DNA from: Symbiobacteriaceae bacterium
Lineage (GTDB): Bacteria; Bacillota; JAAYKD01; WRDA01
Direction of reading: 5' to 3'
Assembly: GCA_009779515.1 (NCBI GenBank)
Contig: WREE01000099.1
Span: 1 to 7,377, forward strand
DNA: 7,377 bases
Notes under the pieces: generated by a model
Databases searched by the model: none
What the model was told of the DNA's origin: nothing
Seen by the model: only the letters and a program-made list of their open reading frames with translations
Part shown: one piece after another, positions 1-5,564 of the stretch
Layout: each line of letters starts with the position of its first letter
How positions within the stretch are numbered: the first letter of the stretch is position 1
Made by a program: the position numbers and the translations under genes

Positions 1-60
1 AAAGTCTAGTCTGATAGGTGGGCTTCCCTGAGGGTGGAGTGGCACCTCTGGTGGAGGTTA

Positions 61-915
61 TTAGTTCCAGTACTTATGCTTTTCGGTAACTTTATACTTG
101 GTTGCCAACTGGGCCATTTGCCATTCGCTCATGCGCAAATTAGCGTTGACCCTAAAATAGCCATAAGTGGATAGATGCAAGGTTATACCGATAATTTTTT
201 CCGCCATCTCAACTAAAGAGAGACAAGAGTCCAGGGAGGTATCGGCTACAGCTAGACCATGATATCTCCAAAAGACCAGTCGATGGCTCTGCCACGCTTG
301 GGCAGTTTCACGTGCCAAAGCTAATGAACCGGGGATACCGACTTCCAGAGCAGCTACCCCTTCGGGGAAAGCGGCAACTCCTTCGGTGTGCATGCGCCAT
401 AAAAGACGAGTGTATTCCCGATGATCAGGGGGTAACACGATGGTGAGAGCTATACTCTGAGGAGGGTGAACATGAAGGATCGCCCGACTGTCACCTTGAC
501 TCACCAGGCGAGCGCGATGTCCTAGAAGATGGACTATCAGCTCACTGGAGGGATGCTGTTTAGTATCTCCCCACCCGGAAACAAGACGCCAAGATGCGCC
601 ACCATCACAAATTTCTACCAGAACAAGGGCGCCAGCCGGATCCCAAGGGAGCTTTCTCAGCTTCGCACCGGAGGCGGTTATCATGATATACCTTCGGTCT
701 AACTCCGGTAGAGGTTGCGCTAGCGGCTGTCGTGTTCCGGGAACGGAGAGCTCCAGGAAGCTTTGGGCTTCTTCCTTACGAAGCAATAAAGATATATTCC
801 CAGCACTGCCATCACACCAGTCGGTTTGCCCCAATTCGTAACACGCCTGAGCTATCTCCAATAAAACAGGGTTCTGAGGCACCGGGGGAGGGAGAAAGGT
901 GGTTACGACAGACAC
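61..915 (-). CDS. Class II aldolase, rhamnulose-1-phosphate aldolase (RhaD) type
   Basis: This 284-residue protein probably is a cytosolic zinc aldolase cleaving a ketose 1-phosphate to dihydroxyacetone phosphate plus an aldehyde. It aligns by eye along its length with E. coli RhaD (274 aa): GSAGNIS (residues 36-42), TASG (80-83), SSEL with candidate catalytic Glu125, zinc ligands His148 and His150 in LHVHP, TEG...FPEGV (177-187), and the third ligand His219 in YHG. FucA and AraD are shorter relatives; length and the TEG/FPEGV segment favour RhaD. The start is GTG, chosen because AGGAG lies 9 nt upstream. It overlaps the end of the PLP-enzyme gene by 13 nt, so coupled translation is likely. 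No rhamnose isomerase or kinase gene is visible, so the true substrate is open; sugar phosphates from methylthioribose salvage are another possibility. Fold and chemistry are fairly sure, substrate is not. Confidence 0.85.
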   Translation of the reverse strand: MSVVTTFLPPPVPQNPVLLEIAQACYELGQTDWCDGSAGNISLLLRKEEAQSFLELSVPGTRQPLAQPLPELDRRYIMITASGAKLRKLPWDPAGALVLVEICDGGASWRLVSGWGDTKQHPSSELIVHLLGHRARLVSQGDSRAILHVHPPQSIALTIVLPPDHREYTRLLWRMHTEGVAAFPEGVAALEVGIPGSLALARETAQAWQSHRLVFWRYHGLAVADTSLDSCLSLVEMAEKIIGITLHLSTYGYFRVNANLRMSEWQMAQLATKYKVTEKHKYWN

Positions 916-2081
916 GATGACAAGCTCCTGTTTAAATCGTCTATGATATCGGCTGCATCTTCTAATCCCACCGAAAAGCGGAAGTAGCCTTGCTGGAAGA
1001 GTTCCGGTAAATAGGGGAGTTTGGGGTTGCCGGGTTCGGTATAAACTAAAATACTTTCGCTGTCCCCCAGAGATACGGCATGAGCAACCAGTTGCAATTG
1101 CGCTAGGAAACGGGTATGGGTTGCCATATCACCATGAATATCGAAGCAGATCATGCCACTATAGCCGCTCATCTGCTTCTTAGCTAGCAGATGCTGGGGA
1201 TGACTAGTAAGCCCCGGATAGGCGACAAAGCGGACTGCGGGGTGCTGCTCTAAAAAAGTAGCCACGGTCATACCATTCTCCGAATGTTGTTTCATTCTTA
1301 AAGGTAAGGTGATTAAGCCCCGATTAACCAGCCAGGCGTTAAAGGGGCTGATGATACCGCCAAAGTTGACCATGGCTTCTTCTTTTAGGGTGTTAATTAG
1401 GTTGGTACTTCCTAAAATGCAACCACCCAGAGCATCACCATGACCATTAATATATTTGGTCATACTATGCAGCACTAAGTCGGCTCCTAAGGCAAGAGGC
1501 TTTAAGTAAAGAGGAGAGGCAAAGGTGCTATCCACCGACAAGAGTACGCCACTCTCCTTGGCGATAGCAGCAATAGCTTCAATATCGCTGATCCCGGTGG
1601 TAGGGTTACCCGGGGTTTCAATGTGGATAAGTTTTGTGTTGGGCTGTAAAGCAGCCTTAACTTCCTCAGGATAGGTGCTGTCTACCATAGATACTTGAAT
1701 ATGGAACTTCTTCGGTAAGAGATCGCGAAAGAGGATAGCTACAGCGCTGTAGCAAACTTTGGAACATATAACATGGTCGCCACTGCTTAAAAAGGTTAAG
1801 AAAACTGCTGCCAAAGCCGAAACACCGCTGCCCAGAACCACGCAGCTATCGGCACCCTCCAGAGCTGCCAGTTTATCTTGCAGAGCGAATTGATTAGGGT
1901 TGCCATTACGTGCGTAGATATTGGTATGGATACCACTCCAGTCTACCGGGGTGCCGTCACTGGGGAGGCGATAATTGCTGGTGAGATAAATAGGGTCGTG
2001 CATAGCGCCAAAAACATCGTTGCCTCGTTTGCCGGCATGTACACAGGCGGTGTGAATCCCTTGCTTGCTGTTGTAGGACAT
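903..2081 (-). CDS. PLP-dependent Cys/Met metabolism enzyme (gamma-lyase/gamma-synthase family)
   Basis: This is a 392-residue fold-type I PLP enzyme of the trans-sulfuration family, which includes methionine gamma-lyase, cystathionine gamma-synthase and O-acetylhomoserine sulfhydrylase. Visible landmarks are YARNGNPN (56-63, the YxRxxNPT-like phosphate-binding segment from the neighbouring subunit), GSG (84-86), Tyr111 stacking on PLP, ETPGNP (155-160), Asp184 in VDST, the Schiff-base Lys209 in SMTKY, and Arg368 in FRFSVGLED for the substrate carboxylate. An in-frame ATG exists 16 codons upstream at 2129, but the start at 2081 is preferred because a strong AGGAGGGG lies just before it. The cysteine typical of methionine gamma-lyases after the PLP-stacking Tyr is not present (CYSAVA), so the specific reaction is undecided. 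It ends inside the aldolase gene, and both are probably one transcription unit. Confidence 0.9.
   Translation of the reverse strand: MSYNSKQGIHTACVHAGKRGNDVFGAMHDPIYLTSNYRLPSDGTPVDWSGIHTNIYARNGNPNQFALQDKLAALEGADSCVVLGSGVSALAAVFLTFLSSGDHVICSKVCYSAVAILFRDLLPKKFHIQVSMVDSTYPEEVKAALQPNTKLIHIETPGNPTTGISDIEAIAAIAKESGVLLSVDSTFASPLYLKPLALGADLVLHSMTKYINGHGDALGGCILGSTNLINTLKEEAMVNFGGIISPFNAWLVNRGLITLPLRMKQHSENGMTVATFLEQHPAVRFVAYPGLTSHPQHLLAKKQMSGYSGMICFDIHGDMATHTRFLAQLQLVAHAVSLGDSESILVYTEPGNPKLPYLPELFQQGYFRFSVGLEDAADIIDDLNRSLSSCLS
925..929 (-). promoter_or_regulatory. Ribosome binding site for the aldolase GTG start
   Basis: AGGAG on the minus strand lies 9 nt before the GTG at 915 and inside the 3' end of the upstream gene. 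It is the reason for preferring GTG as the start of the aldolase, since no ATG is suitably placed. Confidence 0.65.
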
Positions 2082-2086
2082 ATTTG

Positions 2087-2094
2087 CCCCTCCT
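2087..2094 (-). promoter_or_regulatory. Strong ribosome binding site for the PLP enzyme
   Basis: AGGAGGGG on the minus strand has its AGGAGG core 7 nt before the ATG at 2081. It decides the start against the in-frame ATG at 2129, which has no comparable motif and would place this site inside the coding region. Confidence 0.85.
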
Positions 2095-2210
2095 AAAGAT
2101 TTTAATTTAGCTCCGGTTATCTTTGACACCGAGCTCTGCTTTCCCTCTTTTAGCCACCAGGTAGCTCCTGTCCTCTTATCGCTTGCCTGGGAACTTCCGC
2201 TTATAATTTG

Positions 2211-2237
2211 CTAGATGGAGGCTACCCGCCCCCAAAC
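2211..2237. repeat. 27-bp dispersed repeat, copy A (diverged)
   Basis: This copy matches the two copies at 5187-5213 and 5419-5445 at 25 of 27 positions and is in the same orientation. The core can fold as a hairpin with a TACCC loop and a GGAGGC/GCCCCC stem, where one pair is mismatched relative to the other copies. It lies just downstream of the stop codon of the S41 gene (minus-strand reading). It has no U-run on either side, so it is not a standard terminator. Confidence 0.85.
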
Positions 2238-2246
2238 CTTCGGTCG

Positions 2247-3647
2247 CTATGGCAGGGATAATAAATAGGCGAGGGCTGCCTCGAGAATATCTTCCCCATA
2301 TGGAATAGTTTTAGCCACCAGCTGGTCTCCCGTAAGGTCATATAGAGGATTAGGTCGGATAAAAAAGGAGCTACTGATGACCCCCCTTAAGGCAGTATGG
2401 GGGAGTATAAATTCTACCGGGTTACCAAACATGGTGGGGGAGCTGCCTGGTTCTCTGCCGATGACCGTGCCTAGACCGCCATCATGGAGCATGGTGGCTA
2501 ACCATACCGCTCCGCTGTAGCTATTTTCGTTAGTTAGAACAACAATTTCCCAGGGGTTATCTTGGAGAGGCGCTACCTGAGGTTCTTGTAAGGAAGCGCC
2601 CATGATGTTAGGGTTACGGGTATTGAGCTGAGAATAGCGCTCTATCTTACCATAGAGGCCGGGGTCAAGCTGTAAATACGAAAAAAAGTGCTGCCAAAAA
2701 GTAGAAACCCCACCTGGGTTATCGCGCACATCAAAGATAATGGTGCTGATGCCGTCGCCTAAAGCCTTTTCCAAGCTCTGCATAGCGGCAACAAAACTGG
2801 CGTCGTAGGTACAATTTTTAGCGGTAACCAATAAAATGTCGTTATCTGCTAGTAGGGTAACAGTTACGGCTCCGGTAGTAGCTTCTTCGTCAGAAGACCA
2901 GGAAGCGCTGGAGTCAAAATCGGAAGATGGTACCTCCTGATGATGATAATAAGCAAACGCTTGCCGGATACTATACATTTCACCATCTACTTGGAGCCAT
3001 AGTTCCACTTCATGGTTATCTTCGACCACTACACCGGCTAGTTGAAAAAAATGGGCAAAAAGCGCGAACTGCTGACGATTTTTATAGTGACCACTGGTCG
3101 TTTCAGCTGCGGTATGGCGGTCAACTGTCTTGCCTAAAAACTCCGGAGCTACCCCACCAATTTGGACAATTTCCCCTCCTAAAGGGTACTGAGCTGTAGG
3201 TTCTAAAAACATACCCTCTGCTTGCCAGAGGATGGCCAAGGGGAGATAAGCATACTCTCCCTCAGGGAGATGCATGGTAGTGTGAATATCACTCAGGGAA
3301 GCTAAGTACTCACAGCAGAGTAAGTAAAAAGGAAAAATGTCTCCTACACTGATACTCCCTGGACAATAGGGATCACCCATAGCGGCAACTTGCCGCAAGA
3401 ACTCAGCTTTGGCAAGATAATAACCTTCCCCAGGATAAGCAGCTAAATGCTCCAGAGCTAGAAAGGCAGGATGAGTTTCTTCAACCCAGGTAATTAGTAG
3501 CTGAGCTTCCCCCCAAAAAAGAGAAAGAGGGGGAGCTTCCGTTTCGCGGCTAAGAGCGCCACTTAAAAAGCACACTCCCAAGAGCAACATGAGGATGAGT
3601 GCGACCATAAACATGCGGCGAGGTGAGTATTTACGTATTGTTTCCAT
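2247..3647 (-). CDS. S41-family peptidase-like protein, membrane-anchored or secreted
   Basis: The 466-residue product begins with a charged stretch (RKYSPRR) and a hydrophobic segment at about 12-32, a signal peptide or anchor, so the rest should lie outside the membrane. DIHTT (120-124) resembles the DGHT motif of S41 relatives. GGEIVQIGG (157-165) looks like a remnant PDZ segment. IIFDVRDNPGG (303-313) is the characteristic S41 strand-loop, and NSYSGA (375-380) carries the likely catalytic Ser378. The following FG...FILPHT region fits the tricorn/IRBP-like branch. The Lys of the CtpA Ser/Lys dyad is not apparent; VIGREPG stands there, so this is not a typical Ctp protease. Residues 236-256 form a Ser/Asp/Glu-rich insert. 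The start ATG is poorly supported: the nearest AGGAG is 21 nt upstream. Substrate unknown; activity not certain. Confidence 0.8.
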   Translation of the reverse strand: METIRKYSPRRMFMVALILMLLLGVCFLSGALSRETEAPPLSLFWGEAQLLITWVEETHPAFLALEHLAAYPGEGYYLAKAEFLRQVAAMGDPYCPGSISVGDIFPFYLLCCEYLASLSDIHTTMHLPEGEYAYLPLAILWQAEGMFLEPTAQYPLGGEIVQIGGVAPEFLGKTVDRHTAAETTSGHYKNRQQFALFAHFFQLAGVVVEDNHEVELWLQVDGEMYSIRQAFAYYHHQEVPSSDFDSSASWSSDEEATTGAVTVTLLADNDILLVTAKNCTYDASFVAAMQSLEKALGDGISTIIFDVRDNPGGVSTFWQHFFSYLQLDPGLYGKIERYSQLNTRNPNIMGASLQEPQVAPLQDNPWEIVVLTNENSYSGAVWLATMLHDGGLGTVIGREPGSSPTMFGNPVEFILPHTALRGVISSSFFIRPNPLYDLTGDQLVAKTIPYGEDILEAALAYLLSLP

Positions 3648-3733
3648 AACTAAACTGCTAAGTCCCCACTCCTGTTTAAAATTTGTAGGTCAATTGTTTT
3701 AACCGGAATTCTCCTTGGGCAGCACCTGTTATT

Positions 3734-5122
3734 TTACATAATCCCCAGGAGTGCATGTGCCACCCAGAGGGCAGATGGTATCAAGACTATCAGGCATATT
3801 TGGATAATAACAGAGCTTCGAGGTAGGTCGAGCATGCCATAATACCCTGTGCTGTAGGTCAGCTGGGGGACGGTGTCCAGGGGTAGGATATAGCAGTTGC
3901 CGGCTGCCAGCGCCAGCGCCATAGTTACACATATCGGGCTGAACCCCATGGCCTGAGCCAAGGAGATAACAGGCATTGCCATGAACATCACCACCGATGG
4001 TCCAACGGGCATGATCACCAGAATCAGGAAGACTAGGGTAACGACGAAGACCAGGAAGGTGAACAACGACATTGGTCCTGTGGGGAACAGAGAGGCAATC
4101 CAGGCAGACACGCCGTTGATTTCCATGGCCTTGCCGATGGAAAGTACTGTACCTACCAGAAAGAAGGAATCTAGGTTAACCTTGCGGATAAAACTCTGCC
4201 ACTCTAATATTTTTATTCCCGGGAAGAAGAGGACGCAAACACCTAGGAGGGTAACCACAGTGATGTTGATCTGCTTAAACCAAGAAGAGAGTATCCATAG
4301 CGTTAGCATCACAACGGTGACTGCCATCACCTTCTTTTCTTCCTGACTAAGCTGAGGTGGTACCGCCAAGTCGGCGATGTAACGTTCTACCATGGCTGGG
4401 TTTATCTCTGCCGGTTTGTAGATGTGATAGATCAGCAGCCAGGCTATGGGAAGAGTCAGGATCACCAAGGGAATCCCCACCGACATCCATTGCACAAAAG
4501 AGATAGTCAACCCCGTATACTGCTCCAGCAAGTCGATAGCTAGCAAGTTAATGGAACTGCCGACTGGAGTAGCCATACCGCCGATGAGACAAGTGACCGG
4601 AATAGCGATCATAAACGCTCTGCCGGTCGCTTTCTTTGCTGCTTCATCTTCATACATACCCAGAAAGCTAAGCCCTATAGTCATGAAAAGGGCGCAAGTT
4701 GGCACGCTGGAGACAAAGAAGGTCACCGGCATGATACAGAGCATTAGGGAGAGCAAGGTAAGCTTGATGTTCTTACCAAACTTCCTAAGCAGAGCGATCA
4801 TGACGCGCTGAGATAAAGGCAGGGTGGTAAAAGCGGCAGCTATGCCAAAAGATGCCAGGATGAAAAAGACCACGGGGTTGGCAAAGCCGGACAGAGCGTC
4901 CCCGAAGGTTGTAGCGACCCCGATCAGGGGCATCATACCCAAAGCGACCCAACAGGATATAGCCAGAGGTAGAGCTTCGCTAATCAGACAGACAAAGAAA
5001 GCCACAGCAAGACAAAGGGTGCGTAGCGCTGCCACCGAAAGAGCGTCGATCTCGGGTATGAACATGGCAAGCAGCAAGACCATAACTGCTGCCGAAAGAC
5101 CAATAATGCTTTTGCGTTGAAT
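3734..5122 (-). CDS. DASS/SLC13 (CitT-like) anion transporter, probable AUU start
   Basis: This is a polytopic inner-membrane protein (462 aa from the proposed start) with about a dozen hydrophobic segments arranged as two homologous halves, as in sodium- or antiport-coupled dicarboxylate/citrate carriers. Family marks, numbered from the AUU, are TPVGSSIN (185-192, the GTPxGTxxN-like loop) and GNCYILPLDTVPQ (408-420, near the PFATPPN-type segment). The two substrate/sodium SNT motifs are altered: SSVPT (138-142) and VGPS (373-376). The first ATG, at 5083, has no ribosome binding site and would cut through the first membrane helix. Reading back to an ATT at 5120-5122 adds QRKSIIGLSAAV, completing the helix with a basic N-terminus, and places GAAGGTG 7 nt upstream. 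Substrate is unassigned; a small organic anion is likely. It heads the minus-strand gene group. Confidence 0.85.
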   Translation of the reverse strand: MQRKSIIGLSAAVMVLLLAMFIPEIDALSVAALRTLCLAVAFFVCLISEALPLAISCWVALGMMPLIGVATTFGDALSGFANPVVFFILASFGIAAAFTTLPLSQRVMIALLRKFGKNIKLTLLSLMLCIMPVTFFVSSVPTCALFMTIGLSFLGMYEDEAAKKATGRAFMIAIPVTCLIGGMATPVGSSINLLAIDLLEQYTGLTISFVQWMSVGIPLVILTLPIAWLLIYHIYKPAEINPAMVERYIADLAVPPQLSQEEKKVMAVTVVMLTLWILSSWFKQINITVVTLLGVCVLFFPGIKILEWQSFIRKVNLDSFFLVGTVLSIGKAMEINGVSAWIASLFPTGPMSLFTFLVFVVTLVFLILVIMPVGPSVVMFMAMPVISLAQAMGFSPICVTMALALAAGNCYILPLDTVPQLTYSTGYYGMLDLPRSSVIIQICLIVLIPSALWVAHALLGIM

Positions 5123-5129
5123 GGTGAGA

Positions 5130-5137
5130 CACCTTCT
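5130..5137 (-). promoter_or_regulatory. Ribosome binding site supporting the AUU start at 5122
   Basis: AGAAGGTG on the minus strand is separated by 7 nt from the ATT at 5120-5122, which is optimal for initiation there. It is 46 nt from the first ATG at 5083, far too distant to serve that codon. Confidence 0.65.
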
Positions 5138-5145
5138 TTTTGCCT

Positions 5146-5174
5146 ATTATACTGTGACCTCTTGGGTATGTCTA
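5146..5174 (-). promoter_or_regulatory. Sigma-A-type promoter for the transporter gene group
   Basis: On the minus strand, TAGACA (5169-5174) and a perfect TATAAT (5146-5151) are separated by 17 bp. The predicted transcription start is near 5139, giving a leader of only about 17 nt to the AUU codon with the ribosome binding site almost at the 5' end. Confidence 0.8.
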
Positions 5175-5186
5175 GTAACTATTCAT

Positions 5187-5213
5187 CTAAATGGGGGCTA
5201 CCCGCCCCCAAAC
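5187..5213. repeat. 27-bp dispersed repeat, copy B
   Basis: This copy is identical to copy C (5419-5445) and in direct orientation. Its core GGGGGC-TACCC-GCCCCC (5193-5209) is a perfect 6-bp hairpin with a 5-nt loop. It begins 13 bp from the -35 box of the transporter promoter. Confidence 0.95.
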
Positions 5214-5225
5214 CCCAAACTCCCA

Positions 5226-5258
5226 CCCCACGCACATGTGCGCGGGGACCCCGGGTCC
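5226..5258. repeat. GC-rich nested palindromes
   Basis: Positions 5226-5247 form a 22-bp inverted repeat without a spacer and with one mismatched pair (A5230 opposite C5243); its centre CGCACATGTGCG is perfect. It runs directly into a second inverted repeat, GGACCC-C-GGGTCC (5246-5258), sharing two bases with it. No gene or terminator U-run is attached. An operator or a piece of a mobile repeat are both possible. Confidence 0.8.
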
Positions 5259-5270
5259 AGTAAGTGTAAA

Positions 5271-5360
5271 CGCATTTCAACGGGACGATTACCATCGTCC
5301 CCTACGATGGATTGGCGGTAGATTTTCGTAGGGGCAGATGGCAATCTGCCCGTTTATGCG
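5271..5360. repeat. Composite inverted repeat of two hairpin modules
   Basis: Two related modules face each other: left arm 5271-5307 and right arm 5326-5360, with an 18-bp centre. Each arm shares CGCAT at its outer end and CCCCTACGA (or its complement) at its inner end. Within each lies a perfect 8-bp hairpin with a 4-nt loop: GGGACGAT-TACC-ATCGTCCC (5282-5301) and GGGCAGAT-GGCA-ATCTGCCC (5332-5351). The stems differ in sequence but both remain fully paired. This resembles the short palindromic intergenic repeats or MITE-like elements known in Bacillota and other bacteria. Confidence 0.85.
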
Positions 5361-5361
5361 A

Positions 5362-5415
5362 AGTAGAAGCCACTTCAATCATTCTCTGGGTGAACGCAGA
5401 TCATGGGCTTCTACT
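5362..5415. repeat. 10-bp inverted repeat with 34-bp spacer
   Basis: AGTAGAAGCC (5362-5371) and its exact complement GGCTTCTACT (5406-5415) bracket a 34-bp stretch. It lies immediately inside direct-repeat copy C and next to the composite hairpin module, so it may be part of the same inserted unit. Confidence 0.75.
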
Positions 5416-5418
5416 CCA

Positions 5419-5445
5419 CTAAATGGGGGCTACCCGCCCCCAAAC
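5419..5445. repeat. 27-bp dispersed repeat, copy C
   Basis: This is an exact direct copy of 5187-5213, with the same GGGGGC-TACCC-GCCCCC hairpin core at 5425-5441. Copies B and C bracket a 205-bp structured stretch between the two divergent promoters. Confidence 0.95.
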
Positions 5446-5480
5446 AGTTATTTTTTATGCAAAAAAAACAACTCCCACTC

Positions 5481-5509
5481 TTGTCAAAGCTATTTGAAAA
5501 GTGTATAAT
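5481..5509 (+). promoter_or_regulatory. Sigma-A-type promoter for the ZIP transporter gene
   Basis: TTGTCA (5481-5486) and a perfect TATAAT (5504-5509) are 17 bp apart. An A-tract at 5460-5468 sits upstream, where an UP element could act. Transcription should start near 5516. No binding site for a zinc regulator such as Zur could be recognised with confidence. Confidence 0.85.
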
Positions 5510-5551
5510 AAAATAAATGTTAGACGCAGCTAACACCATCACTGTTCCAGT

Positions 5552-5557
5552 AGGAGG
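5552..5557 (+). promoter_or_regulatory. Ribosome binding site deciding the ZIP start
   Basis: AGGAGG lies 7 nt before the ATG at 5565. It argues against the earlier in-frame ATG at 5517, which coincides with the predicted transcription start and has no ribosome binding site. Confidence 0.85.
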
Positions 5558-5564
5558 TAAGGTC

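Noticed and set aside
44..58. Hairpin ACCTC-TGGTG-GAGGT just after the aldolase stop codon
   Set aside because: The stem is only 5 bp and there is no U-run in the minus-strand direction, so it does not qualify as a terminator. The rest of 1-60 shows nothing else.
2082..2246. Possible SAM riboswitch or promoter ahead of the PLP enzyme
   Set aside because: A GATAAGAGG stretch on the minus strand recalled the S-box start, but the following conserved S-box segments are absent. No -35/-10 pair better than a weak TGTCAA/TAAAAT combination was found.
3648..3733. Promoter or terminator between the transporter and S41 genes
   Set aside because: A TTGACC on the minus strand lacks a suitable -10 at the right distance, and no hairpin with a U-run follows the transporter stop.
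3729..5120. Several long open frames on both strands inside the transporter gene
   Set aside because: They lack ribosome binding sites and recognisable domains, and overlie a clear membrane protein gene in its own frame.
5121..5321. Plus-strand open frame of 66 codons in the repeat block
   Set aside because: It reads through the 27-bp repeat and palindromes and antiparallel to a strong promoter; the product is Pro/Gly-rich and looks non-coding.
5187..5445. CRISPR array
   Set aside because: Only two 27-bp copies with a 205-bp gap, no regular spacers and no cas genes.
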